In this document: one piece after another, positions 45,440 through 56,322 of the stretch
Layout: each line of letters starts with the position of its first letter
Position numbering within the stretch: the first letter of the stretch is position 1
Origin: Azolla caroliniana
Taxonomy: Eukaryota; Polypodiophyta
Assembly (NCBI GenBank): GCA_043228905.1
Contig: JBHGNT010000014.1
Coordinates: forward strand, 2,480,001-2,544,000
Direction of reading: 5' to 3'
DNA: 64,000 nucleotides
Program-made: the position numbers and the translations under genes
The notes under the pieces: generated by a model
Databases searched by the model: none
Seen by the model: the letters and a program-made list of their open reading frames with translations, nothing else
What the model was told of the DNA's origin: nothing

Positions 45440-45703
45440 TCCTTCTCCTTCAGAAACAATATTTGAAAGACTCACACTCCCTTATCAAAACTTTAGAACA
45501 TCTCAACTCAGCCCCTAATAGCTTTATCTTTACCTTTGATCTTGAATCTATATATCCCAGCATACCCCCTAAGCTTGGACTTGAAGCCTTATGAAAAATC
45601 ATTACCCCCATTTCTCAACTTCTAAAACTAACATTATCTATACACTTACTGCAATCACATTGTCGTGAAAATCTGTCATTATGTGTGGATCGTGAGGAAA
45701 AAC
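45440..45703 (+). pseudogene. Penelope-like reverse transcriptase fragment
   Basis: One frame reads QKQYLKDS, LIKTLEHLNS, SFIFTFDLESIYPSIPPKLG, LEAL, then a TGA (about 45592) and further KIITPISQLLKLTL. The block T-F-D-hydrophobic-x-S-hydrophobic-Y-x-x-I-P with GLEAL after it is the hallmark RT core of Penelope-like elements, preceded by the usual DSxxLIxxL helix. It is cut by element G3 at 45704, and the continuation would lie beyond the window. The neighbouring copia LTR cuts it on the left. Confidence 0.55.
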
Positions 45704-46993
45704 TGTCGGGGTTATGGACGGGAAGGAAATAGGGCTCTCACACACAACACAGGGAAGGCTTACACGAACAAGGCATGAGTATTTGAACGTGTTTGTGAAA
45801 AGGAGAGGTGCATGGGCAAGCTCGAATCAACCCCTAGTCACAAGACGAACGAATGTACGTGAGGAAGACTTACACATGGACACACAAGGAAAAGTCTTAC
45901 TTACACACACGAGAGACAAAGTTTCGAATGCCTTTGTGAAAAGAGAGGTGCATGGGCAAGCTGGAATGCTCCCTTGTTACAAGACACGCGAACACACAAG
46001 CAAGGTACACACTAGAGATACAATTTTGAATGCCTTTGTGAAAGGAGAGATGCATGGGCAAGCCAGAAACGCTCCCTTGCCACAAGACACACAAACAAAT
46101 AAGCACAAAGGACAATAACATACCAGACACATAAGTTTGAATGCCTTTGTGAAAGGAGAGGTGCATGGGCAAGCCCGAAACGCTCCCTTGTCACTAGGCA
46201 CACAAACAAATAAGCAAAAATGACGATAACATATAAGATACGTAGGTGAAAGCAAACATTAGTTTATTACAATATAATAGATTCTTTTATAAACTAAGAA
46301 TCGATTTTATAACGGGTTTGATATGAATATGAGAGATAATTTATAAAGGAAGGGGGAAGAGAGGTGGAGGAAAGAAGAGAGTGGAATATAGAAGAAGGTG
46401 ATTCTTTATTGATAATGCCTCTCGATGTTGTTGGTCCTTCTTCTTTTGCCTTCCAATTGAGTAGAGCTTCCACGTTCCTTCTCCCTCCCCCCCTCTTCAC
46501 TAGAATAGGCTCTTATTTATAGGTTTAGGATTGCTTGCCTTTTTCCCCTAAAAAAAAGCTTGTCTATATGAGTCGACTTTTCTTTTCCTCACTATTTTTC
46601 TTTTCTAGCCCCAAATTTCACATGCAAGATATTCTTGGAAAGTTCTTTGGGTTAGTTTTTTTATGCATATTTTCTTTTCTAATTTGGACATTTGATGAGG
46701 AAAGTTTGAGCTTTTTTCTCTACTGTGCTCAAATCCACGCGTGCTTTTTTTTTTTCTCCCCATCTTTTTCTCTACTTTTGTCTACTTTTGAAAACCACCT
46801 CTAACTTAATATTCATCATTATTTATAGTAAGGTTCAATCCTTTGACCTTTTATTTATAAGGAATTATCTTTGGCAAATGAAAAAGTATTTTTGCTACCA
46901 ATAAAGTTGACTTCACAATACTAGTTTATTTGAACTACTATTTTACTTCTTTTCGAGGGTGGTTTCACATTATGTGTTAGAAACATCACGACA
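45704..46993 (-). repeat. 3' LTR of G3
   Basis: The ends TGTCGGGG and CACGACA match the termini of G1 and G2. It is much longer than theirs because of the tandem repeats at 45785-46250. The remainder is AT-rich. The left flank AAAC (45700-45703) would be the target duplication if it is 4 bp as in G1. Confidence 0.75.
45785..46250. repeat. Four degenerate tandem units, about 105-110 bp, inside G3 LTR
   Basis: The core TTTGTGAAA(A/G)GAGAGGTGC, followed by ATGGGCAAGC and CTCCCTTGTCACAAGACAC, recurs at about 45790, 45930, 46030 and 46140. The third and fourth units are most alike. They lie in what would be the LTR body and could hold repeated regulatory sites. Confidence 0.85.
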
Positions 46994-47049
46994 TCCACCC
47001 CCACCAAAACTGCACATCCTCCGGTATGTGCCAATGATTGTTAGCTACT

Positions 47050-47250
47050 ATTGTTTATTCTTTTTAAACCTCGAAGTCTAGAGGTTCGATTTCAGGATTT
47101 GTGGTCTCTCTTCTCTTAAAGATCTTGATTCTCTTCCTTGCAATCGGCAAAGCAAGTCGAGTTCCATCTAACTCCGCTAAAAAATAGGTTGCATTATTTT
47201 CAATTTCCTTAACCATGTATGGGCCAAACCATCGTTTTATGAACTTTTGA
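47050..47250 (-). pseudogene. G3 integrase C-terminus (GPY/F module)
   Basis: On the reverse strand it reads TQKFIKRWFGPYMVKEIENN, TYFLAELDGTRLALPIARKR, IKIFKRRE. This corresponds to the last 60 residues of G1 pol (RWFGPYVV...TYHLAELDGT...AGKRVKAFK). No chromodomain follows. It is the downstream part of the pol frame broken by G4. Confidence 0.85.
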
Positions 47251-47255
47251 GTAGT

Positions 47256-47688
47256 TGTTACCGGCCGGCAAAGGAGTCCAGAGTGGGAAACAGAGAGCTA
47301 ATTAAGTAGTAGGAATGTGGTTGTAATTAAGCTATGAGTGTGGACGGACGGACCGGAAACGATATGCCGTTCCGGATCCGGACCGATCCCGAATAGGTGC
47401 GGAGGGCACCGTTTTGTAATACAGACCAGAAACCTATTTAAAGGCCCGGATACAATGTAATAGTTAGCGGTTAATTAATGAAAGCTTAAGCGTTGTTATA
47501 TCTCTGTGTTAATTGCCGTTCTGTCTTAATTGTTATATCTTACGCGTGTTATGAAGACGATCCTAATAGGTAACTTGATTAAGTCGGATTAAGCGTTGAA
47601 GTCTAATCCGGTTGCCATAACACCCTTTGGTGAAGTGTCTCCCGTAGACACCCTGTGTTAGGCCATTGTCTGGGCCGAAGAGTTAACA
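47256..47688 (+). repeat. 5' LTR of G4
   Basis: It starts TGTTACCGGCCGG and ends AGAGTTAACA. A TATTTAAAGGC box near 47432 lies before the presumed R region. It matches 62071-62503 with about a dozen substitutions. Confidence 0.93.
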
Positions 47689-47741
47689 CAGTTTTTGACG
47701 ACCACGATTCCTGTTTTTGCAGCGAACGACGGCACGGATGA

Positions 47742-49841
47742 ATGTCTAGATCAACGCACGACCTGGTTACAGATCGAACTCGACGCCTTGCCGAAAGGCA
47801 AAGGAGACGCGAGGCTTTCCAGCAAGCGGCGCAGGAAATTAGAGCGGATCGCTCGTTTTCCAACGTAATCCGGAGAGTAGCGGAGGACTCCCTCTAGTTA
47901 CAGCAAACATCGCACCCGGACGACGGCAGCAGCCTAAGCAGCCTCCGGGAAACCGAATCCCTTCTCCATGCGTTGGCAAACGGAGAAGGCGAAGCAGAGG
48001 CCTTTTCAGCATATGAATCGGACTCCGAAGGGGAATACAGCGTGCACACGAACTACTGTAGCAGCAACGAAACCCCGGGCGGACCGGAGGACGAAGGATC
48101 AGATACCTTACCGACACCGGAACCGGAACCGGAAGTGCTAACGCTGGAACCCCCGGAACCAGCAGAGGAAGAACGACCTCCGACACCGGAAGTCGAAGAG
48201 GAGAGGCCTCCGTCACCAAAGGAAGAGAAACAACCGACACCGGAATCAAATCGGGAAATACCACCGACACCGGAGAAAATTCCGGAACGAGCACCAACAC
48301 TACCAGCCCGCGCACCGATACCGGACGATGACATGCCGTTCCAGTACTCCAAGTATAGAGATGATCCGGACGCAGAAGCTCATGTGCACGCCTTTGAACA
48401 GACATGGGAAGCCAACCATGTGTCCCAGCGACTAACACCGGAGGAAGAAGAACGCTCTAAGATAGCAGAGTTTGGCGTCACATTGGAGGGACCGGCAGTA
48501 AGATGGCGCCGGACGCAGGACCCGTCTACCATCAACACCTTTGCAGATTTAAAAGCTAAATTCATGCATTTCTTTCAAAAGGAGGTGGACCAGACCGTAA
48601 TGGTAGGCTTATTTTATACCATCCGGCAAGAGGCAGGGGAGAGCATTCCCCAATTTGTCATCCGGTTTCAACGGATGCATAGTCAGCTTACCCGTGCACC
48701 CCCGGAGGAGGAATTACGGACGATATTCCTAAACGCGCTCCGGGAACCCCTATGCACGGTTTGCACGGTAATCGATTTCCGCACAAGTACCATCGACCAG
48801 GTCATTGACCGGGTGAAAGAGATGGAAAAGACAAGCTCCTGGTTCACACTGGGCGCACTTCAACGGGCGTTACCGTCCGATGAAGACCTCTGGTTTCGGC
48901 AAGCAATACAGTGCACAACCTGCTTGAATTCCGGACACTCGGCTCTAGAATGCACTATGAGGATGCAATGTGTAATCTGTCAATCCAAGAGCCATACGAC
49001 GGATAGGTGCGAGTATAATCTTTTGACTCGGCAAGCACCGCCCGTCCGACAAATTGAGCCACGCAGCAGCCGGGATGAAGAAGACGAACGCTGGTGGCGA
49101 ATGGACCGTGACCGACCGGCACAGGATGTCTGGTATGGCGAGCGACGGGAAAATAATGTCCGGTACGGCGAGCGACGGGAAAATGACATTCTGTACGGTG
49201 ATCGGCGAGAGAACTATGACCGGCATGATCGGTACCAGGATTACAATAGACGATATGAACAGTACGACCGGGAGCACTCCCTCGGGTATCGTCAGCAACG
49301 GGAGGAATACGGCAGATATAACGGGCAACCCCGTCAAGAGTACCGTAATAACTAAAACTATAACAAAAAACGACATTTTAAAAAAGGCGGCTATCCCCGG
49401 GATCCGGAACAAGGAGCTCCAAGTAGCCAACCGGTACAAAACCCCGCGCGTACCGTAGGACCTGCCCCGGGCACAACAGACAATGCCGAATCAAGCAATA
49501 CCCGGAAGGCCTACTGCTACTACTGCCGACAGGAAGGCCATTATAGTAACCAATGCCCGGTGAAGAGCTATGAAAAACGACCGGCGGTAAATATGGTAGT
49601 CCCTGAGGTGGCAGACCTGCAGCAGGTGACCACAAGGTCGAAGGGCATGGCCAAAGAATGGGAGACACAGGAGACCATCCGCAAACAAGCAACGAAATGG
49701 GTAAAGAAAGCAAACGAGCAGAATGTCACTGACTTACAGCAGCAAAAGGAGAACACCGCAGGGCTTGCCGGTGGTAGTCACTCCGAGAACGAGACATGGC
49801 AGGCGTTGCAAGAATGCCAGATTACGTTACCACTAGGATGA
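47742..49841 (+). pseudogene. G4 gag with three zinc knuckles, nonsense codons
   Basis: ATG 47742 gives MSRSTHDLVTDRTRRLAERQ, then TAG at 47895-47897, then an acidic Pro/Glu-rich stretch. The retrotransposon gag domain spans about 48330-48850 (AHVHAFEQTWEANHVS, DLKAKFMHFFQKEVDQT, TIRQEAGESIPQFVIRFQRM). Zinc knuckles CTTCLNSGHSALEC and CVICQSKSHTTDRC follow. TAA at 49353-49355 interrupts the frame, and a third knuckle CYYCRQEGHYSNQC is at about 49511. TGA at 49839-49841 likely replaces Trp. All parts share one frame, so the stops are point mutations. Confidence 0.88.
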
Positions 49842-50818
49842 CTCCTACAACTCGTGCCTAGATTCACGGAAGGACTGAAGACGGCCATGACGGCAGGAGA
49901 ACCATCACCGGCACCGGTACTCTTCTCGAATCCGGAGGAGGGACCAACAGTGGTAGACACCAGCAGTCCGGTAATCACTGCCATTGTAAAAGGGAAAGAA
50001 CTCCCCGGCACAGTTATAGACGGAGGCTCTGGGGTAAATGTAATAAGCCTCCGGACGTGTGATGACCTAGGAATCCACGAGTGGGAGCCGTGTCCGTTCT
50101 GGTTGCAGATGGCCGATACAAGCTCAGTGCGGCCGACAGGATTAATACGGAAATTAGAAGTCACCGTCGGCAGTCATACATTTCACATCTCGGCCGTAGT
50201 GCTACAATTACAGGCACAAGGCGCATACCCGCTATTGCTGGGGCGGCCGTGGTTGAAAACGGCACATATCAAACAGAATTGGCGAAAAAATATAATTACC
50301 TTCCGGCGAGGAAAAGCCAAGGTACGGGTACCAACACAGCCAAGGACAAGCACTGGCAAGGAATGTACACCGTTGTATGCGGAATGCGTCAACATGCTAG
50401 AAGGGTTAGCGGACGATGAAGAAGCTCAATACCTGCAGGAAAACCCGAAGATCATACCCCTCTTCGAAATTGACATTGCCGAAGCCGTAGCACCATACTT
50501 ACCGCAACTGGAAGAGGCGGAAGCAGAACCGGATAAAGACACAATCCGGGAGTTACGGCAAGCGCAGGAAGCGTTGGAACGGGAAATGGCCGTTTCACAG
50601 CGCGTAAAAGCATCGCAACTGGAAGAGGTGAATTTAGGCACCACAGACGAAGCAAAACCGGTGCACATCGCCAAGGAGATGAAGTCCAAAGACAAAATGG
50701 CGATGATAACACTTCTCACGGAATTCCGGGATGTGTTCGCCTGGTCATACGAAGATATGCGAGGACTCGACCCTCAGTTATACCAACATCAAGTACACTT
50801 GAACCAGACGCAAAACCA
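49842..50818 (+). pseudogene. G4 protease and linker, ends at an RT deletion
   Basis: In the same frame as gag: a retropepsin-like aspartic protease with GTVIDGGSGVNVISL (active site DGGSG, near 50020), then QGAYPLLLGRPWLK. A linker leads to DVFAWSYEDMRGLDPQLYQH, the usual start of the Ty3 RT region. Just after the HQVHLNQ segment the sequence jumps to CVDYRKLN in another frame. About fifty codons carrying the first RT motifs therefore seem to have been deleted. Confidence 0.85.
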
Positions 50819-52220
50819 GTGGCACTTCGAGTTTGCGTGGACTACCGGAAACTCAATGCGGCTACGGTAACGGATGTGTTTCCACTTCCGTTCACAGATG
50901 GAGTGTTGGATGCCGTCGCCGGCCATGAGGTCTATAGCTTCCTAGACGGATTCAGCGGGTATAATCAGATCCGGATGCACCCCGACGACCAGGAGAAAAC
51001 GACATTCGTCACCGAATGGGGGGTGTTTGTGGCCGTGGTGATGATGTTCGGACTCAAAACGGCACCGGCAACGTTTCAAAGAATCATCATGGAAATCTTT
51101 GGTGAATATATACCGGCTTTTATGCAGGTTTTCCTTGACGATTTCGCCGTCTATAGCCGGGAGGAGGACCATTTTTAGCACCTCCATCTTTGTCTAGAAA
51201 AGTGTAGAGTGTACCGGCTAAGCTTGAATCCGGCAAAGTGTGTATTTGGCGTGTCCAGTGGAACTTTATTAGGACATATCGTGAGCCAGGAAGGTATTGC
51301 AGTCGACCCGGACAAAGTGAAAGCCATATCAGAAGCACTGGCGCCGGCAACGGCAAAGGCATTAAGCCGGTTCTTAGGCCAGATCCGGTGGCATAGCCGG
51401 ATGCTCCGATACTTGGCCGACCTGGCTACACCGTTGCATGCCGCCGTACATCGGACACCATTCCAGTGGACTGATACTGAGGATAGGGCGTATAAGGCCC
51501 TCAAGGTACTATTGTCGCAGGCACCGGTAGTACAACCTCCAGATTGGAGTAAAGAATTTCACGTGTTCGTGGACGCCTCCGACATCGCAATCGGAAGCGT
51601 ACTGATGCAGCTTACGGAACCAAAGTGGTACCGGCCAGTGTACTATGCCAGCCGGAAGCTATCCCAAGCAGAACGGAACTACTCTACTACGGAACGGGAA
51701 GCTCTAGGAATGATCTACAGTGTGACAAAGTTTCGGCACTATTTATTGGGAAGGAAGTTTTCCTTCCATGTAGATCATTCGGCACTCCTTTACCTAGTGT
51801 CCAAGGCGTCACTCACCGGCAAATTGGCCCGGTGGACCTTATTGTTACAGGAGTTCGAGTTTGAAATATTCCACTGACCCGGTATACAGCATGCCGTAGC
51901 GGATTACTTAAGCCGATTGGAGTTCGGAGAAACGGGTGACGGAGTACCGGATGAGTTTCCGGATGCGGAACTGTTTCGAGTCACTACAGAGATGGCAACA
52001 GATGAGACAGTGGCCTAGGAAGACAAGTGGCTCACAAATATGCACCAGTTTCTGAGCACAGGACTACCTCCGGAAGAGCTGAACCGGGACGAATGGAAAC
52101 GCCTGGCGGTACAAAGCCGACATTTCTGCTTATTGCAAGACACACTGTACCACAAGGGTGCTGACGGCATATGGAGACGGGCGGTGCACAGCGATGAAAA
52201 GGAACTGATACTGAGGGAAG
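50819..52220 (+). pseudogene. G4 reverse transcriptase-RNase H, three nonsense codons
   Basis: RT motifs VCVDYRKLNAATVTDVFPLP, FLDGFSGYNQIRMHPDDQEK, FGLKTAPATFQRIIMEIFG and the catalytic VFLDDFAVYS are followed by the thumb (NPAKCVFGVSSGTLLGHIVS). RNase H has FHVFVDASDIAIGSVLMQL, TTEREALGMIYSV, FHVDHSALLYL and AVADYLSRLEF. In-frame stops are TAG 51176-51178, TGA 51875-51877 and TAG 52016-52018. Each is one transition from a sense codon expected there. The frame ends at copia C3 (ELILRE) and resumes at 57672. Confidence 0.9.
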
Positions 52221-52886
52221 TGTAGAAATTCCGCGCTCGGCCACAACCGAGGAACAGGATCGATTCACAGAAAACGGGAAATACAACAATGCACGAAAAA
52301 CAATAGAGAAGAGTACACACTGGAAGTTTTACGTGGAAAACCCTAAATGGGAAAAACCACGGGAGTGCAAGACTCCAACTATCACTATACGTGGGAATGT
52401 ACAATGGCGAGCTGCAAGGCGACGACCTTGAGCTCGCTGTCCTCGCCACAGGCGGCGGTATTACACAGAGGCGTCGACCTCTTCCTTCCTCCTTCTCTCT
52501 CACACTCTCTCGGCTGCTCTCACTTCGCTCCCTCTTCGTGGAAAACAGATAATGAGCAGCAACACCTAACTGTTTGCCCTAAGTCATATTTATACACATA
52601 TGACTTTCGGGCTATTTACAAATATAGCCTCAAGGGCCCTTGGCAAACATATTCACAAATATGTCCCCGCATCCGGATCTCTCTCCGGGTACATTCATCA
52701 TCCGGCTCCGTAGCCGGGTCTTCGTCATCCGGCTCCGTAGCCGGGGTCTTCATCATCCGGCTCCGTAGCCGGGTCTTCATCCGGCTTCATGCCGGGTACT
52801 CTTCATCCTCCGGTTCCGTAACCGCAACCGGGCTTGCCGTCATTCGTCTCCGGACATCCCATCCGGAGGGATCGTAAATCCCAACA
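52221..52886 (-). repeat. 3' LTR of copia C3
   Basis: It shares the CGCTCGGCCACAACCGA block, TATA inverted repeat and CCGG blocks with the C1 LTR, but its first bases differ (TGTAGAAATTCCGCG against TGTTGGGAATCAACG). Near 52690-52800 a unit containing CATCCGGCTCCGTAGCCGGG occurs about three to four times. Confidence 0.95.
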
Positions 52887-52896
52887 AACTCCCCCT

Positions 52897-55800
52897 TCAC
52901 TTCGGCATGGGATGTCTCTCCAATCCGATCCTCTTCCGGCATGCTTCCAGCTTGTTGGGTGTAAGTACCTTGGTCAGCATATCCGACCCGTTCTCGTCCG
53001 TGTGGATCTTCGTCAGCACGAACTCCTTGTCTTCTATCCTTTCCCGGATCCAGTGATATCTTCGCTGGATGTGCTTCGTCCGGGAGTGATAGGCCGCGTT
53101 CTTCGCAAGGTGGATGGCACTCTGACTGTCGCAGTAGAGTCGGTACTCCTCTTGCCGGATACCGAGCTCTCTAATGAAGTCCTTCATCCATATTATTTCC
53201 TTGCCGGCTTCAACAGCCGCCATGTACTCCGCCTCCGTGGTTGACAACGCAACCGTCTTCTGCAGCCTCGACTGCCACGAAACAGCTCCCCCTGCATACG
53301 TCATCACATACCCTGATGTGGACCGGCTGGTATCTGCATCAGCCGACATATCAGAATCAGTAAAGCCGTCGAGTTCGGGCTTACCGGAGCCGAATCGGAG
53401 GCACACGTTTGCCGTGCCCTTCAGGTATCGGAGTATCCACTTGGCCGCGTTCCAATGCTCTCTGCCGGGATTGCTCATGTACCGGCTCACCACTCCGACT
53501 GCATATCCTATGTCCGGTCTCGTACACACCATGGCGTACATCAAGCTCCCGATGGCTGAGGCATACGGCACTTCCATCATATCCTCCTTTTCAGCCTTTG
53601 TCTTGGGACTTTGCTTGCTGGTCAGCTTGCAGTTTGCCGGGAGGGTCGATCCGACCGGTCTTGCTTCCGACATGTTGAACCGTTGAAGCACCTTTGTCAC
53701 GTACTTCTCCTGTGACAGCCACAACTGCTTCTTCTTCCGGTCCCGGATGATGTGCATCCCTAGTATTTGCCTCGCCGGACCCAGGTCCTTCATTGAGAAG
53801 GTTCGGTGAAGCGCTTTCTTCAGCGCCCGTATCTTGACCTGGTCCCGTCCGACGATCAACATGTCGTCCACGTACAGGAGGAGTATTAGAGAGTCTCCTC
53901 CTTCGAACTTCTTCACAAACATGTAGTGATCAGACTGCGTTTTGTGGTACCCTTCGTCGGTCATGAAGGAGTCGAACTTCCGGTACCATTGCCGGGGAGC
54001 CTGCTTCAGTCCGTAAAGGCTCTTCTTCAACCGGCATACCAGGTGCTCCTTCCCTTTCTTCTCGAATCCTTCCGGTTGCTGCATGTAGATCTCTTCTTCG
54101 AGGTCACCGTGAAGGAATGCCGTCTTCACGTCCATCTGTTCTACCTCGAGGTCCATGCTTGCCGCTATGCTCAGCACCGTCCGGATGGAGGTCATCTTCA
54201 CAACCGGGGCAAATATCTCATCGAAGTCGACGCCCTTCTTCTGCTGAAACCCCTTCACCACGATCCTGGCTTTATATCTCGGGGGGTTTCCGGCATCTCC
54301 TGGTTTCAGCTTGAACACCCACTTGTTACGGAGTGCCCGTTTTCCTTTCGGCAACTCCACTAGTTCATATGTGTGGTTCTCATGCAGGGAATCCATCTCG
54401 TCCTGCATGGCACTCAACCACCTGCGGCTCTGGGTGTCATGCTTTGCTTCTTCAAAGCTCTCCGGCTCCCCCTCGTCGGTTAGCAGTACGTGCTCTGGTT
54501 CCGGAAATCTCCGGGGGGCCCTTCTCTCTCTTAGAGGATATCTCCGTTCCGGAGCTTCGGTAACCGGTTCTTCCGATTCTTCTGCATCCGAATCCATTTC
54601 GGGATCGGGGCCGGTTCCGGTATCATTTTCATCTTCTTCGGCCGGTTCTGTTTCTTCATAGTCTTCGGCCGGATCCTCGAGTGTTAACCGGTCGCTTGCC
54701 GGTCGGGACTGCTCCTCGTAGAGTTGATCCTCACCGGTCGACTTGGAGCTCTTCATCTTCTTCTCCGACTCCCAGTCGGCGAGTGTCTTGTCCTCCATGA
54801 AGATGATGTCTCGACTCCTGAATATCTTCTTGTCGACCGGGTCCCATACTCGGTAGCCGAACTCGTCGTCGCCGTATCCGAGGAATATGCATGGCCGGGT
54901 CTTTGGATCTAGCTTTCCTCTCCGGTCCTTTGCCACATGCACGTATGCGAGACACCCGAACACTTTCAGATGCCGGTAGGACACTTCCTTACCGGTCCAC
55001 ACTTTCTGCGGCGTGTCTCCGTCCAAAGGTACTGAGGGTGATCTGTTTATCACGTATGTCGCCGTCGACATTGCCTCAGCCCAAAACCCCTTGGGTAATT
55101 TCGCATGCGCCAGCATACTCCGGACCCTCTCCATTATGGTCCGGTTCATCCTCTCGGCCAGCCCGTTCAGTTCCGGCGTCTTCGGCACAGTAAACTCGAG
55201 CCGGATTCCCTTCGAGCGACAGTACTCCTGGAACTGCCCCCGGTATTCCCCTCCGTTATCCGCTCGTATCGCTTTCAGCTTCTTGCCGGATTCCCTTTCC
55301 ACTCTCGCGTGGAGTTCTTTGAAGACGGACAACACTTGGTCCTTTGTCTTCAACGGCGCCGTCCACAGCTTCCGGCTGTGATCATCAATGAAAGTCACGA
55401 AGTACTGGGCTCCGCCATGTGACTTCGTTTCTACCTGACACACATCCGTGTGCACCAACTCCAATGGTGCGCTACGTCTCGTCGGTGGCCTTGAGTGGAA
55501 GGAGGTTCGGTTCTGCTTACCGGCCAGGCAATCGGTGCACTTCTCCAGGTGCACATGCTTCACTGGAATAAGGTTGTCTTCTGCAAGCCTCTTCATCCCC
55601 TTCTCACTCATGTGACACAGTCTCTTGTGCCACAGCTCACCGGCAGTATCGGCTGCCACGTTCAGCTCCTCCGGACACGACCGGGCATTCATCAGGTACA
55701 GTGTGTTGTCTTTCCGGGCCCGAGCCACTATCAGGCTCCCTTTGCTGAACTTCATGACACCGTTCCGGATGCTACCCGTGTAGCCTTCATCATCTAGCCT

Positions 55801-56322
55801 CCCGGCCGAGATCAGGTTCAATCGGACCTCCGGAACGTGTCGCACATCTTTCAGCAGCATCTTGCATCCGGTTGATGTCATCAGCCACACGTCTCCTATG
55901 CCGGCAATCCGGCACGTACCTTCATTTCCCATCCGGACACAGCCATGCTCACCGGCTGTGTAGGATGAGAAGTATTTCTTCTCCGGGGTCAGGTGGAACG
56001 ACGCTCCGGAATCGACCACCCAGGTCATCTCTTCACCGGCAAGGTTCAGCTCCCTCTCTTCGGTAATGAGCATTATTTCTTCTTCACTTGCCGCGAGTGC
56101 CGTCGTTCCTTTCCGGTCCTGCCCTCGCCGATCCGGACCTCTCCGGTCCGTGGCTCCCCGGTATGCACCGTTTCTCTCCGGTGATTTCTTCGAATCGGTG
56201 TCGTCGGCTCCGTTGTCCTTTCGGTAATGCCGACAATTCTTCCGGAAGTGCCCCGGCTTCCCACAGTGGAAGCACGTGGGCCTTCCTCTTGACTGCGACC
56301 GGGTCCCCGACTTCTCCCGTCT
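52897..56322 (-). CDS. C3 copia protease-integrase-RT-RNase H (gag-pol downstream of one stop)
   Basis: The frame is open on the reverse strand from the stop at 56323-56325 down to 52897. It carries zinc knuckle CFHCGKPGHFRKNC, protease WVVDSGASFHLTPE and pre-integrase WHKRLCHMSEKG. Integrase has HTDV, RADNGGEY and LNGLAERMN. RT has DVKTAFLHGDLEEEIYM and LLYVDDMLIVG. RNase H has TDSDMSADADTSRST and STTEAEYMAA. It is nearly identical to C1 and intact over this span, including the Arg codon that is TGA in C1. Only the upstream stop in gag prevents a full 1358-codon product. Confidence 0.92.
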   Translation of the reverse strand, partial: RREKSGTRSQSRGRPTCFHCGKPGHFRKNCRHYRKDNGADDTDSKKSPERNGAYRGATDRRGPDRRGQDRKGTTALAASEEEIMLITEERELNLAGEEMTWVVDSGASFHLTPEKKYFSSYTAGEHGCVRMGNEGTCRIAGIGDVWLMTSTGCKMLLKDVRHVPEVRLNLISAGRLDDEGYTGSIRNGVMKFSKGSLIVARARKDNTLYLMNARSCPEELNVAADTAGELWHKRLCHMSEKGMKRLAEDNLIPVKHVHLEKCTDCLAGKQNRTSFHSRPPTRRSAPLELVHTDVCQVETKSHGGAQYFVTFIDDHSRKLWTAPLKTKDQVLSVFKELHARVERESGKKLKAIRADNGGEYRGQFQEYCRSKGIRLEFTVPKTPELNGLAERMNRTIMERVRSMLAHAKLPKGFWAEAMSTATYVINRSPSVPLDGDTPQKVWTGKEVSYRHLKVFGCLAYVHVAKDRRGKLDPKTRPCIFLGYGDDEFGYRVWDPVDKKIFRSRDIIFMEDKTLADWESEKKMKSSKSTGEDQLYEEQSRPASDRLTLEDPAEDYEETEPAEEDENDTGTGPDPEMDSDAEESEEPVTEAPERRYPLRERRAPRRFPEPEHVLLTDEGEPESFEEAKHDTQSRRWLSAMQDEMDSLHENHTYELVELPKGKRALRNKWVFKLKPGDAGNPPRYKARIVVKGFQQKKGVDFDEIFAPVVKMTSIRTVLSIAASMDLEVEQMDVKTAFLHGDLEEEIYMQQPEGFEKKGKEHLVCRLKKSLYGLKQAPRQWYRKFDSFMTDEGYHKTQSDHYMFVKKFEGGDSLILLLYVDDMLIVGRDQVKIRALKKALHRTFSMKDLGPARQILGMHIIRDRKKKQLWLSQEKYVTKVLQRFNMSEARPVGSTLPANCKLTSKQSPKTKAEKEDMMEVPYASAIGSLMYAMVCTRPDIGYAVGVVSRYMSNPGREHWNAAKWILRYLKGTANVCLRFGSGKPELDGFTDSDMSADADTSRSTSGYVMTYAGGAVSWQSRLQKTVALSTTEAEYMAAVEAGKEIIWMKDFIRELGIRQEEYRLYCDSQSAIHLAKNAAYHSRTKHIQRRYHWIRERIEDKEFVLTKIHTDENGSDMLTKVLTPNKLEACRKRIGLERHPMPK

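Noticed and set aside
45785-46250. CRISPR-like array
   Set aside because: Units are degenerate, contiguous without unique spacers, and inside a plant LTR.
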